NCBI GenBank assembly: GCA_027069645.1
Contig: JALXEI010000204.1
Span: 1 to 15,779, forward strand
Direction: 5' to 3'
Source: Hyphomicrobiales bacterium
GTDB taxonomy: Bacteria; Pseudomonadota; Alphaproteobacteria; Rhizobiales; JAKIUO01
DNA: 15,779 nucleotides
Part shown: positions 1-7,942 of the stretch, in pieces
Layout of the letters: every line of letters begins with the position of its first letter
Numbering within the stretch: the first letter of the stretch is position 1
Made by a program: the position numbers and the translations under genes
The notes under the pieces: generated by a model
What the model saw: the letters and a program-made list of their open reading frames with translations, nothing else
The model's database searches: none
Told to the model about the DNA's origin: nothing

Positions 1-36
1 TACAGGTTCTCCAGGCACTCTTTTATGACTTTCATC

Positions 37-1131
37 CTAACGTTCGCGAACCGCTTTTTTATTTTCGCGGCTGCCGGTATAGAGTTCGCTATCAAGATAG
101 CGCTCCAGACCATAACGAACAAGAACACCGATTGCGGCAGCAAGAGGTATGGCAATCAGCATCCCCAGAACACCGAACAAATATCCCGAGACGACCAGTG
201 CAAAAATCAGCCAGACCGGATGCAACCGGATCTTGTCACCGATGATTTTCGGGGTCAGAAAATTCGTATCGACCATCTGACCGAACAGAAATATGCCAAG
301 AACATACAAAATGGGCTGCCAATCCGGCCAATATTGAATAACGGCCATTGTTCCCGACAAAACAAATCCCGCCAGCGACCCCAGAAAGGGGACGATATTG
401 AACAGTCCGGCCGTGAGACCGATCAGCAGGCCATATTTCAGCCCCAGCATGGTCAGGGCAACAGAATAGAATATACCGACAAAAATCGAAATCGTGACCT
501 GACCGCGAATAAATCCGGCAATCGAGCGATTAATCCGCTTCACAAGCAATCGGATGATCGGGGCGTGATCCCTTGGCAACCAGCCATCAATTTTCTCGAC
601 CAGCAAGTCCCAGTCCTTGAGCAGGAAAAAGGTCACGACCGGGGTAATCAGAATCAGCGAGAGAAAGCTGAATACAGCCTTGCCACTGGTCCAGACCGAT
701 TTCAGCAGCCCCGTCAAATGCCGGGCCGCTTCCCGAGCCATATCCTGCATGGCCTGCTCGGCCCCCAGTTCCGATCCTGGAAACATTTTTCCAAACCAGC
801 TTTCACTTCCGGAGATAACGATCTCACGCAGTTGAGCGACATATGCCGGAATCTGGGAAGCCAGTTCGCTCAGTTGTGTAAAAAGCAGGGGGCCAATCAG
901 CAGAATAAAGACAATTCCTGTCAGGCTGAAGACAACGGCAATCAAAACCGTCGCCATCAGACGTGAAACGCCCTGCTGTTCGAGACGGCCAACAAGAGGG
1001 TCAAGAAAGTAGGCAAGTATCAGGCCAAGAACGAAGGGAAGTAAAACATCGCCAAGCACGGAGATGACAAACACGAACAGCGCCAGTGCTGCTCCCCAGA
1101 AAACAAGCTGACGGCCTGCAATGCTGTTCAT
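37..1131 (-). CDS. AI-2E family transporter (PerM/YdiK-like permease)
   Basis: The 364-residue product is a polytopic inner-membrane protein of the AI-2E exporter family (old name UPF0118/DUF20). A hydrophobic pair spans residues about 7-40, another segment about 58-85, a central hydrophilic domain about 90-135, and several more helices follow to about 345. The usual family features are present: the early segment with L-A-Y-F-L-D-P-L, the glycine-rich G-L-F-N-I-V-P-F-L-G stretch, and the late L-T-P-K-I-I-G-D. Family members export small molecules (AI-2 in one case) or ions; the substrate here is unknown. I start at the ATG at 1131, preceded by GGAG 11 nt upstream. A TTG at 1152 would add seven residues and is less likely. 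It is the last visible gene of the DUF2066-phosphatidyltransferase-permease run and lies 38 nt after the phosphatidyltransferase stop. Family assignment is firm; function is not. Confidence 0.9.
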   Translation of the reverse strand: MNSIAGRQLVFWGAALALFVFVISVLGDVLLPFVLGLILAYFLDPLVGRLEQQGVSRLMATVLIAVVFSLTGIVFILLIGPLLFTQLSELASQIPAYVAQLREIVISGSESWFGKMFPGSELGAEQAMQDMAREAARHLTGLLKSVWTSGKAVFSFLSLILITPVVTFFLLKDWDLLVEKIDGWLPRDHAPIIRLLVKRINRSIAGFIRGQVTISIFVGIFYSVALTMLGLKYGLLIGLTAGLFNIVPFLGSLAGFVLSGTMAVIQYWPDWQPILYVLGIFLFGQMVDTNFLTPKIIGDKIRLHPVWLIFALVVSGYLFGVLGMLIAIPLAAAIGVLVRYGLERYLDSELYTGSRENKKAVRER

Positions 1132-1169
1132 ATTCTCGTAATCTCCGGACAAAAGACAGGGGGATGCCC

Positions 1170-1709
1170 CTATTGATTTGGTACCATATGTTTAAACCAG
1201 CCATAGAGATAGGCCAGGGCTGAAAGAATCGTGGATGCCGCCACAATCAGAATAAGGATGTTGACAATATTTCCAAGCCCCAGTTGCAGGCCGGTATCAG
1301 CAAGCACAAACGCTGCGAGAAGAATTTGCCCGGCCGTATTGATTTTACTGATCGGCAAGGGCTTCATGCGCACAGGATTTTCCATCATCAAAGAGAGCAG
1401 AATCCCCCCGACAATCAACATGTCGCGCGAGACAACAAGAATGACCAGCCAGGCGGGGATTGTGCCAAACAGTCCCAAAGTCACATAGATGCTCACCAGA
1501 AGCGCCTTGTCTGCGGCCGGATCCAGCCAGGCCCCCAGTTCGGTGCTCCAGTCAAACCGTTTTGCAAGGAAACCGTCGAGGCCATCGGTGACCCCGGCAA
1601 TAACAAAGAGGACAAACGCCGTGGTCATTTTTTGTTCGATCATCAACCACACAATGACCGGTACCAGCAGAAGGCGGAGAATGGTGAGTACATTTGGAAT
1701 GATATACAA
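1170..1709 (-). CDS. CDP-alcohol phosphatidyltransferase (PgsA-like)
   Basis: This 179-residue integral membrane enzyme resembles PgsA, which transfers a phosphatidyl group from CDP-diacylglycerol to glycerol-3-phosphate on the way to phosphatidylglycerol and cardiolipin. The N-terminus (P-N-V-L-T-I-L-R, residues 5-12) is typical. The family motif is present with all four metal-binding aspartates: D42, D45-G46, A49, G59, D63 and D67. The normally conserved arginine after the alanine is lysine (K50). Further hydrophobic segments run to the C-terminus. The start is a TTG at 1709, chosen because a GGAGG Shine-Dalgarno lies 8 nt upstream and the N-terminus then matches the family. Length is near the family norm. 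It lies between the DUF2066 gene and the AI-2E permease. Because many alphaproteobacteria carry more than one paralogue, I do not assign the symbol pgsA. The alcohol acceptor is not certain. Confidence 0.9.
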   Translation of the reverse strand: MYIIPNVLTILRLLLVPVIVWLMIEQKMTTAFVLFVIAGVTDGLDGFLAKRFDWSTELGAWLDPAADKALLVSIYVTLGLFGTIPAWLVILVVSRDMLIVGGILLSLMMENPVRMKPLPISKINTAGQILLAAFVLADTGLQLGLGNIVNILILIVAASTILSALAYLYGWFKHMVPNQ

Positions 1710-1717
1710 GGCAGCCC

Positions 1718-1722
1718 CCTCC
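1718..1722 (-). promoter_or_regulatory. Shine-Dalgarno site fixing a TTG start
   Basis: Read on the minus strand, GGAGG sits inside a GGGAGGGGG run, 8 nt before the TTG at 1709. It decides the start of the phosphatidyltransferase, for which no good ATG exists. Confidence 0.7.
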
Positions 1723-1820
1723 CGCGCGTTGACGCAAGCACTTTATCCGTCTGAAGCTATGACCTTTTCTGCCCCGGATGTCAAAGAGCCACGACAGATA
1801 TCAGCAAATGTTGCCCGGGA

Positions 1821-1852
1821 GAAGAAAAATTGCCTGTTTCATCGGAGCAATT
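1821..1852 (-). terminator. Weak candidate terminator after the DUF2066 gene
   Basis: On the minus strand, just past the stop at 1854, AATTGC (1852-1847) pairs with GCAATT (1833-1828) across a 13-nt loop, and the T-rich tract TTTTCTTC follows the second arm. Six mostly A/T pairs make a weak stem, so it may attenuate rather than end transcription into the phosphatidyltransferase gene. Confidence 0.3.
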
Positions 1853-1853
1853 A

Positions 1854-3068
1854 TTACCGTTGCAGTGAGCGCAGGACCAGATCCTTGCCATTTTGCTCGA
1901 TGGCAAAACCGTAGGATGCCAGCTGGGACTGTAAATGCGTTGCCCCGCCGGGGAAGTTCATGCGGACATCCGCACCGCGCGGCGACAGGGAATTCACCTG
2001 CATTTTCTGAACGCCCGGAATACGGGAAAGCCGTTTTCTGATTTGTTGCCAGTCCCGCAATCCCCTGAACATTACGCGCATGAAAACGGTTTCCTCAACC
2101 AGGCGCCGGCTCGATGCAACCGCATCGACATCCGGACGATCCGAAGCGCCTGCCTGCGTCGAAACGGCCACAACTTCACCATGTATTTGCGGCTCCCGCC
2201 AGCGCCCTTCCAGTATGCCATAGGCAATCGCTGCGACATGCTCATAGGTTTCCGGCAAATCATGCTCTACCGGCATTTGCTGGGAATAATCAACAGGTCC
2301 CCTGGCATCTTCTCCGAATAGTCGAAATGTTATTTTGTCTTTTTTTTCATTCAGTTGGGCATCGACAAGGACAAGCTTGCGAGCCGCGTAATTTTGTCTC
2401 ATGTCCTGAAAGGCCGAAAACTGCCCCTCGACAATTTTTTGCCAGGCCTGTTGATCGGCCTCTTTGGGTTTGTAAAGCCTTGTGTCGGTCAGCCCGTGTC
2501 TGAAGTCAATAATGCGCCAGGCCCGCCACCATGCGCGCCGGTTCTTTTCCAGGTCCGCGTCCTGTGGATCACCTGCCTTCGAGAAAAAAACCGGCATCAG
2601 CACCTGTTTGCGCGAACGCCGGTCCGTAAAGGGAATTCCCTTTTTTACGAATAGTGCCTGTAGCCTTTTGCGTGAAAAATTATAGTCAAGAAGAGCCAGA
2701 TATCGGGTCGAGGAGTTGCGGTCACTGCGTACTGCGATTCCGTCGATGACATCATCGGCCTCATCACTTGTCAGATATTGCAGGCGATCCCAGGCCCTGA
2801 AAGGTGCGAAACGACGAAAAATCAGTTTCAGTGCAATGAGCGGGCCTTCCCGAAGCGCCTGTTTTTTGGCGATGACAGCATTGTCGGCACGCACATCAAG
2901 CCTGACCTTTGCAATCGTGTAAACCGGGGAAGAAGCGGCCCGCGCCGGTTTCACAGGCTGTAAAGCCAGAATCAGGAACAAAACAAGCGCCAGGCCCCAC
3001 ATTAATATCTGCCAGTAAAAAATGACGCGGGACGAACGATCAGTCGTGTTGCGGGTCACATTTCTCAT
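1854..3068 (-). CDS. DUF2066 domain-containing protein, membrane-anchored or exported
   Basis: This 404-residue protein has a basic N-terminus, one hydrophobic segment at about residues 22-38, and A-R-A-A residues near 43-46 that could be a signal-peptidase site or the end of an anchor. The region after it (Y-T-I-A-K-V-R-L-D-V, then a run of alanine and lysine and R-E-G-P-L-I-A-L) is the pattern I associate with DUF2066, an uncharacterised family common in proteobacteria. The rest is mixed alpha/beta with many arginines and no catalytic motif I recognise. It is divergent from purM across 172 bp and is followed by the phosphatidyltransferase gene on the same strand, which suggests a role at the cell envelope, but that is only context. 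No clear Shine-Dalgarno precedes the ATG at 3068. An internal ATG just before the hydrophobic segment (residue 23) is an alternative start. Confidence 0.75.
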   Translation of the reverse strand: MRNVTRNTTDRSSRVIFYWQILMWGLALVLFLILALQPVKPARAASSPVYTIAKVRLDVRADNAVIAKKQALREGPLIALKLIFRRFAPFRAWDRLQYLTSDEADDVIDGIAVRSDRNSSTRYLALLDYNFSRKRLQALFVKKGIPFTDRRSRKQVLMPVFFSKAGDPQDADLEKNRRAWWRAWRIIDFRHGLTDTRLYKPKEADQQAWQKIVEGQFSAFQDMRQNYAARKLVLVDAQLNEKKDKITFRLFGEDARGPVDYSQQMPVEHDLPETYEHVAAIAYGILEGRWREPQIHGEVVAVSTQAGASDRPDVDAVASSRRLVEETVFMRVMFRGLRDWQQIRKRLSRIPGVQKMQVNSLSPRGADVRMNFPGGATHLQSQLASYGFAIEQNGKDLVLRSLQR

Positions 3069-3240
3069 AATTTCAAATAATCCGAATAAGCCCTGTTGAG
3101 CACGTCTGCCGCCCTGTTCTGCTGCTGTATGATGTAGACATCCCCAACAATGCGGCCAAATTACGGAAAAACAAACTTGACGATGCGGACAATAAAGGGC
3201 TTGCTGTGCCCGTGAAACCCAACATTATCGAAATGCATCC

Positions 3241-4350
3241 ATGATTGACAAAAACAAGCCCGAACAAAACGGCCTGACCTATGCTGACAGCGGTGTCGAT
3301 ATCGAAGCCGGTAATGCTTTTGTAGAGGCCATCAAGCCCCATATCAAACAAACAAACCGAACCGGTGTCACCGGCTCAATTGGCGGATTTGGCGGTCTGT
3401 TTGACATTGGCGCTCTTGACTACAAAGACCCTCTGCTTGTCGCAGCCAATGACGGCGTTGGCACCAAGGTAAAGCTGGCCTTTGAAACCGGCATCCATGA
3501 CAGTGTCGGGATCGATCTTGTCGCCATGTGCGTCAATGACCTGATTGTGCAAGGCGCCGAACCCCTGTTTTTTCTCGACTATTTCGCAACCGGAAGATTG
3601 CAGGCCGGGATTGCCGAAAAAGTTGTTGAGGGAATCGCAAAAGGATGCAAGCTGGCCGGATGTGCCCTGATCGGCGGGGAAACAGCCGAAATGCCGGGCA
3701 TGTATGAAACAGGCGAATATGATCTTGCGGGGTTTGCCGTCGGTGCCGTGGAGCGCGATGCCCTGCTCCCCGCCAAAAACATTGCGGAGGGAGACTTGCT
3801 GGTCGCCCTCCCCTCGTCAGGCCCCCATTCCAACGGCTATTCACTCATCCGCAAACTGGTTCAGGACCAGGGATTTGATTTCAACGCCCCCTCACCTTTT
3901 GAACATTCATCCGGAACGCTGGGCGAAGCCCTGTTGACCCCGACCAGAATTTATGTGCGGCCGCTTCTGCGGGCGATCCGCGAAGCAGACGGCATCAAGG
4001 CGCTGGCCCATATCACCGGCGGCGGGTTCACCGAAAACCTGCCCCGGGTTCTTCCTGCCAATATCGGCGCGCTTGTGGATCTTTCATCGCTTTCATCACC
4101 TGACCATTTACAACCGCTGGCCCGCGAAATCTTTTCATGGTTGCAAATACAGGGAAAAATATCCCGTGATGAAATGCTGCGTACTTTCAATTGCGGTGTC
4201 GGCATGGTTTTGATCGTTGATCCGGATCACTGCGACAGGATTTGCGATAACCTCGCCGATGCCGGTGAAAAGCCATTCGTACTTGGTCACCTGGAACAAG
4301 GGGACCATGAAGCGGCTGTCCGCTATATCGGCGAACCGGAATGGAGCTGA
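3241..4350 (+). CDS. purM: Phosphoribosylformylglycinamidine cyclo-ligase (AIR synthetase)
   Basis: This cytosolic enzyme closes formylglycinamidine ribonucleotide to 5-aminoimidazole ribonucleotide with ATP, the fifth step of purine synthesis. At 369 residues it is slightly longer than the roughly 345-residue E. coli enzyme, mostly at the ends. Family motifs appear in order: Y-A-D-S-G-V-D near 15, G-V-G-T-K-V-K-L-A near 70, G-A-E-P-L-F-F-L-D-Y-F-A-T-G near 105, G-G-E-T-A-E-M-P-G-M-Y near 145, S-S-G-P-H-S-N-G-Y near 195, I-T-G-G-G-F-T-E-N-L-P near 260 and F-N-C-G-V-G-M near 320. It heads a two-gene unit with purN, whose ATG begins 4 nt after this stop. No Shine-Dalgarno is visible before the ATG at 3241. 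The 172-bp gap to the divergent DUF2066 gene must hold both promoters, but I found no convincing -35/-10 pair there. Confidence 0.97.
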   Translation: MIDKNKPEQNGLTYADSGVDIEAGNAFVEAIKPHIKQTNRTGVTGSIGGFGGLFDIGALDYKDPLLVAANDGVGTKVKLAFETGIHDSVGIDLVAMCVNDLIVQGAEPLFFLDYFATGRLQAGIAEKVVEGIAKGCKLAGCALIGGETAEMPGMYETGEYDLAGFAVGAVERDALLPAKNIAEGDLLVALPSSGPHSNGYSLIRKLVQDQGFDFNAPSPFEHSSGTLGEALLTPTRIYVRPLLRAIREADGIKALAHITGGGFTENLPRVLPANIGALVDLSSLSSPDHLQPLAREIFSWLQIQGKISRDEMLRTFNCGVGMVLIVDPDHCDRICDNLADAGEKPFVLGHLEQGDHEAAVRYIGEPEWS

Positions 4351-4354
4351 ATAT

Positions 4355-5029
4355 ATGAAAAAGAAGCGGGTCGGCATCCTTATTTCCGGGCGCGGCAGCA
4401 ATATGTCCTCTCTGATCGAGGCCAGCAAGGCAAGTGACTACCCTGCTGAAATCGTTGTCGTTATCTCCAACAGGCCCGATGCAGAAGGCCTAAGGATTGC
4501 CGCACGTCACGGTATAAAAAATATCGCCCTTGATCATCGCGCTTACAAAAGTCGTGAAGACTTCGAAAAAGACCTCCATCAGGCCCTGATCGACACTGAT
4601 GTGGAACTGGTCTGCAATGCCGGTTTCATGCGCCTTCTCACCGCCGGTTTCGTTGAAAAATGGCATAATCGCCAGCTCAATATCCACCCCTCGCTCCTCC
4701 CTTCCTTCAAAGGATTGCATACCCATCAAAGGGTCCTTGATGAGGGCGTTAAAATCACCGGTTGCACTGTGCACCTCGTGCGGACAGATATGGATTCCGG
4801 TCCGATTATTGCCCAGGCTGCTGTGCATGTTGAACCTGATGACAATGCTGACAGCCTGGCCTTGCGAGTGCTTCAGGCCGAGCACAAACTCTATCCCCTT
4901 GCCCTTGCTCTGGTCGCTTCCGGCAAGGTTGTGGTCAAGAACGAAAAAGCTGTTATTTGTTCACAAAACGGGCCGTCTCGTTCGGACGAACAGCATATTC
5001 TCTATGCCCCGTCGCTTTCGCCTGAATAA
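4355..5029 (+). CDS. purN: Phosphoribosylglycinamide formyltransferase (GAR transformylase)
   Basis: The enzyme moves a formyl group from 10-formyltetrahydrofolate to glycinamide ribonucleotide, the third step of purine synthesis. The 224-residue product has the substrate-binding loop G-R-G-S-N near residue 13, I-S-N-R-P-D near 36, and the N-I-H-P-S-L-L-P motif. Catalytic residues are intact: N109, H111 and D147 correspond to N106, H108 and D144 of E. coli, with the same spacing. The start is the ATG at 4355, not the upstream ATG in the same open frame, because GGAG ends 8 nt before it and the protein then begins K-K-K-R-V-G-I-L-I-S-G-R-G-S as in the family. The Shine-Dalgarno lies inside the end of purM, which suggests translational coupling. 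The C-terminal tail is slightly long. It converges with the TPR gene, with 9 nt between stops. Confidence 0.97.
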   Translation: MKKKRVGILISGRGSNMSSLIEASKASDYPAEIVVVISNRPDAEGLRIAARHGIKNIALDHRAYKSREDFEKDLHQALIDTDVELVCNAGFMRLLTAGFVEKWHNRQLNIHPSLLPSFKGLHTHQRVLDEGVKITGCTVHLVRTDMDSGPIIAQAAVHVEPDDNADSLALRVLQAEHKLYPLALALVASGKVVVKNEKAVICSQNGPSRSDEQHILYAPSLSPE

Positions 5030-5038
5030 TAGTGCGTT

Positions 5039-6766
5039 TTATTGAAAAAGCCAGTCAAGAATGGATTTCTGACTTCTGCGCTTCCTCCGCTTTCTGACTG
5101 TCCGTATGCGTCGCCCGGGGTTTCTTGCGGACCGCCTTGTCGGCTTCCAGATATCTCCCCACGGCGAGGGCACATAATCCCTGCCGGCAGGTCTGCTTTT
5201 TGCGACCTTTGGCGAACCCTTTCTCAGGATCAGCTCGCTGTTCATTCCGTCCGGATCGATAACAGAGAGAAGACCGTTTCCCCATTTCCATTTGGCCTTT
5301 TTACTCCCCCACCTGAATGGCTCGATTGACACCAGACGCTGTTTTTTCAGGTTGAGAATTGCAGTATATTCAAGTGGCACAGCATTTTCGCCTTCGCCCC
5401 TTGTACCCGCATGGTAGCGCAACAGACCAAAACCGCGCCACGCGCCCTTCATGGCGGTCCATTCCAGCAATTTCGGATCGCCCTTTCCGTAAACTTCGAT
5501 GAAACCGTAAAAATAGGGATATTTTTTGTTGGAAACGTAATATTTTCCGTCGGGCCGTCGGGACAATACCCAGCCCGATACCGGTTCTCCCGAAACTTCA
5601 CTTTCCAGACCGGGCAATGTACCGGTTAACCTTTTCAGGCCCTCACGACTGCCCTTCATGAAGGGGTCCGCCGCAAGGGACCTTTGATACCACGCGACAG
5701 CTTCTTCCTTGTTCTTTCTGATCTCATATATCTGAGCTGTCAGCTTGAGGGCCTCGGCATTCTTCTTCTTCAGTTCCAGGACCGTTTTGAAATCGTCCAG
5801 CGCATTGTCATAGTCGCCCTTTTTCTTGGCGATTTTTCCGCGCGACAGATATGCATGATAATCGGACGGATCCAGTTCAACCGCTTTATCTGCGTCGCTA
5901 AAGGCCTTGTCATATTTTTTGACCATACCAAAGGACAGTGCTCGTAACGCATAGGCACGGGCGTGACCAGGTGCCAGATCAATGACCTGGCCAAAATCGG
6001 AAATGGCGGCATAGTGGTCTCCCTGCTTTTGATAGGCCTTGCCGCGTTCGAAATAAAGCTGCGGTTCCATTTTGGCCAGATTGATGGCACGACTATAGTC
6101 CCTGATCGCGGCCTGATAGCGCTTGAGCCCGGCATTGGCGCGTGCCCGCGACAGATAGACCATTCCATAGGATTTGTTCAGCCTGACAGCGCGGGTAAAG
6201 TCGCGCAATGCGGCGTAATTTTTGCCCTGTGACAAGAAGGCCTTGCCGCGACCATTATGAGGAACGGCATTCAGATTGAGATATCGGATGGCATCCGAAA
6301 AATCCCTGATTGCGGCTTCGTAATTGCCAAGTTCAAAATTGGCGCTGCCCCGGTTATTATAGGCCACGCCGTAGGTCGGAGCGATTTCGATGGCTTTCGT
6401 ATAGACCTTTATGGCCTCCTTCGGGCGCTTCATATCCATATAAACATTGCCCATATTATTATAGGCTTGCGGATATTGTGCATTCAGTTCAATGGCGCTG
6501 GTAAAGTCCTTCAGTGCCTCTTCCGGCTGGTTCATTCGCCAGAAGGCGACGCCACGATCGCTGTGAATACTGGCCTTTCGCACGGCCGACAGCTTGTCAT
6601 ATCGAAGAGCCTGATCATAGGCGCTGATGGCGTTTTTGAATTTGCCGCGCAGCAGGGCTGCTGCTCCCTGACGCACCAGCAAAATTGATCTTTCGCCCGT
6701 AGTTTCGGCTCTCGCGGCATGAGAAAAGAGCAGAATCGCGAAAAGCAGGCCTGTCAGTATCTTCAT
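5039..6766 (-). CDS. Secreted tetratricopeptide-repeat protein with an unassigned C-terminal domain
   Basis: The 575-residue product begins with a clear Sec signal peptide (residues 1-20, ending S-H-A-A-R-A before E21). From about 27 to 375 there are about ten TPR units, most of them exactly 34 residues long, with the usual W/Y, G, A, A and P positions. They form a solenoid scaffold for protein contacts. From about 395 to 515 a tryptophan- and tyrosine-rich, probably beta domain follows (S-N-K-K-Y-P-Y-F-Y-G, then E-V-Y-G-K-G-D-P-K-L-L-E-W), which I cannot assign to a named family. The last 55 residues are strongly basic and end in W-L-F-Q. I start at the ATG at 6766, because the frame stays open upstream to 6910 but only this start gives a signal peptide. 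Its Shine-Dalgarno is poor. The partner is unknown; a periplasmic location is inferred from the signal peptide. Confidence 0.85.
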   Translation of the reverse strand: MKILTGLLFAILLFSHAARAETTGERSILLVRQGAAALLRGKFKNAISAYDQALRYDKLSAVRKASIHSDRGVAFWRMNQPEEALKDFTSAIELNAQYPQAYNNMGNVYMDMKRPKEAIKVYTKAIEIAPTYGVAYNNRGSANFELGNYEAAIRDFSDAIRYLNLNAVPHNGRGKAFLSQGKNYAALRDFTRAVRLNKSYGMVYLSRARANAGLKRYQAAIRDYSRAINLAKMEPQLYFERGKAYQKQGDHYAAISDFGQVIDLAPGHARAYALRALSFGMVKKYDKAFSDADKAVELDPSDYHAYLSRGKIAKKKGDYDNALDDFKTVLELKKKNAEALKLTAQIYEIRKNKEEAVAWYQRSLAADPFMKGSREGLKRLTGTLPGLESEVSGEPVSGWVLSRRPDGKYYVSNKKYPYFYGFIEVYGKGDPKLLEWTAMKGAWRGFGLLRYHAGTRGEGENAVPLEYTAILNLKKQRLVSIEPFRWGSKKAKWKWGNGLLSVIDPDGMNSELILRKGSPKVAKSRPAGRDYVPSPWGDIWKPTRRSARNPGRRIRTVRKRRKRRSQKSILDWLFQ

Positions 6767-7200
6767 ATGATTGCTCTGTTTTGCTAAAAGAGGCGCACCG
6801 GATCGCCCCGTTTCTTTCATCATCATAACATGGACCGTTCCACTTCCCGGACACAATGACATCTCTTTGCAGGTTCTACCGATCGCTCGGCTGCCGATCC
6901 TTTCACGCATTCAATACGACTTAATCTAGACCATAAAAAGCCGCAAGTCACGACTGTCACAGACAACGTTCCCCTTCGTGGAAATCAGATTTGAATTTTG
7001 ACTGCTTGAGTTTTCGGCATTTTGATGATTAATTAGGCACGGGCTGACCGGATGTGTGTCTTCCCGCCTTGCACCAAACCCGCAACATACTGTTGTTGTT
7101 GTGTTTTTTTGAAAATAACCGTTTGGCATGTTACATGCTTAACAGGAAGTTAACAGCCTGAAGCTGAAGCTCGTGATGGCAGAAAAGGCAACGAACCAAT
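6767..7200. other. Intergenic region between the divergent TPR gene and glnB
   Basis: This 434-bp gap must hold the promoters for the leftward TPR gene and rightward glnB. The supported element is the -24/-12 promoter at 7124-7139. A TGCACCA heptamer at 7070-7076 matches one half of an NtrC-type site, but I see no good second half 3 nt downstream, so it is weak. A T-rich tract at about 7090-7110 precedes the promoter. The frames crossing this region look non-coding in composition. Confidence 0.6.
7124..7139 (+). promoter_or_regulatory. Sigma-54 (RpoN) promoter of glnB-glnA
   Basis: The sequence TGGCATGTTACATGCT matches the -24/-12 consensus TGGCACG-N4-TTGCW at 10 of 12 specified positions. 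The invariant GG (7125-7126) and GC (7137-7138) have the correct spacing of 12 nt between first bases. Transcription would begin near 7150, leaving a leader of about 50 nt before glnB. It sits upstream of a PII gene, a classical RpoN/NtrC target. Transcription from it would rise under nitrogen limitation and need an enhancer-binding activator, presumably NtrC. Confidence 0.75.
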
Positions 7201-7539
7201 ATGAAGAAGATCGAAGCTATCATCAAACCTTTCAAACTGGACGAGGTGAAAGAGGCCTTGCAAGAGGTCGGTTTGCAAGGGATTACTGTCACCGAAGCCA
7301 AAGGTTTCGGTCGCCAGAAAGGCCATACAGAACTTTATCGTGGCGCTGAATATGTTGTCGATTTTCTACCCAAGGTGAAACTCGAAATCGTCGTCAATGA
7401 CGAACTTCTGGACAAGGCTATTGAAGCCATCAAGGAAGCGGCTCATACCGGACGAATAGGCGACGGCAAGATATTCATTTCGACGATTGAGGAAGTGATC
7501 CGCATTCGGACAGGGGAAACCGGCGCGGATGCCGTCTAG
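7201..7539 (+). CDS. glnB: Nitrogen regulatory protein PII
   Basis: PII is a small trimeric cytosolic signal protein that binds ATP/ADP and 2-oxoglutarate and relays nitrogen and energy status to NtrB, GlnE and AmtB. The product has exactly 112 residues, the normal length. The T-loop (about 37-55) carries Y51, the tyrosine uridylylated by GlnD, in the context L-Y-R-G-A-E-Y-V-V-D. The B-loop T-G-R-I-G-D-G-K (83-90) and the C-terminal R-I-R-T-G-E signature are intact. It lies behind a sigma-54-type promoter and upstream of glnA on the same strand, an arrangement usual for glnB in alphaproteobacteria, whereas glnK normally sits with amtB. The Shine-Dalgarno is weak. It ends at a single TAG, after which the same frame stays open through glnA. 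Confidence 0.97.
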   Translation: MKKIEAIIKPFKLDEVKEALQEVGLQGITVTEAKGFGRQKGHTELYRGAEYVVDFLPKVKLEIVVNDELLDKAIEAIKEAAHTGRIGDGKIFISTIEEVIRIRTGETGADAV

Positions 7540-7881
7540 ACACAGCATCAAACAGCCGCCTCTTGCATGCCCCGATGTCGCGGTACAGGATTTGGAAAAA
7601 GCACTTTGATTGAAAACGACGAAGACAGGGAACTTCAGGAAAAGATAAAGCGGATCCGCGACAGTCTGCCAACAAACAGTAGTAACGAGGACGACAGGGC
7701 ATTTTACAAATCAACAAGCGACAAGCTGACAGAAATATCCGAATTGTTTGACCAGACCAAACCGGAACCCTCGTCAGCCGCTGACACAAGGGATCAGCAA
7801 TCCGAATCGGCAGCAACGGGAACAGAGACCATGAAGACAGCAAGTGCTGCCGATGTGACAGTTGCTGCGATACCCAAAGCT

Positions 7882-7901
7882 TCCGGTTCACATGAACCGG
7901 A
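7882..7901 (+). repeat. Perfect inverted repeat ahead of glnA
   Basis: TCCGGTTCA (7882-7890) is mirrored by TGAACCGGA (7893-7901) with 2 nt between. As RNA this gives an 8-bp stem with a 4-nt loop, 46 nt upstream of the glnA ATG. No T-run follows, so it is not an intrinsic terminator. It could be an mRNA processing or stability element separating glnB and glnA expression, or a protein-binding palindrome. Confidence 0.6.
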
Positions 7902-7935
7902 GAAATCAGAGAATAGTAATCCGAAAGCACCAAAA

Positions 7936-7942
7936 AAGGGGA
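7936..7942 (+). promoter_or_regulatory. Shine-Dalgarno site of glnA
   Basis: AAGGGGA ends 5 nt before the ATG at 7948. It is the best ribosome-binding site in the linker and supports the canonical 469-residue GlnA start over the upstream in-frame starts. Confidence 0.7.

Noticed and set aside
1..35. A possible start of the next minus-strand gene at the left edge (ATG at 35 or GTG at 18)
   Set aside because: Fewer than 12 codons are visible and two frames compete. In related genomes an hda-like gene often follows the AI-2E permease, but nothing here proves it.
3071..3243. A stop-free frame of 57 codons ending in a TGA that overlaps the purM ATG
   Set aside because: It has no usable start with a ribosome-binding site, and a run this short is expected by chance in several percent of random frames. 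A leader peptide is possible but unsupported.
6926..7129. A 67-codon minus-strand frame upstream of glnB
   Set aside because: It has no ribosome-binding site and a composition unlike coding sequence, and it overlaps the start of the -24/-12 promoter.
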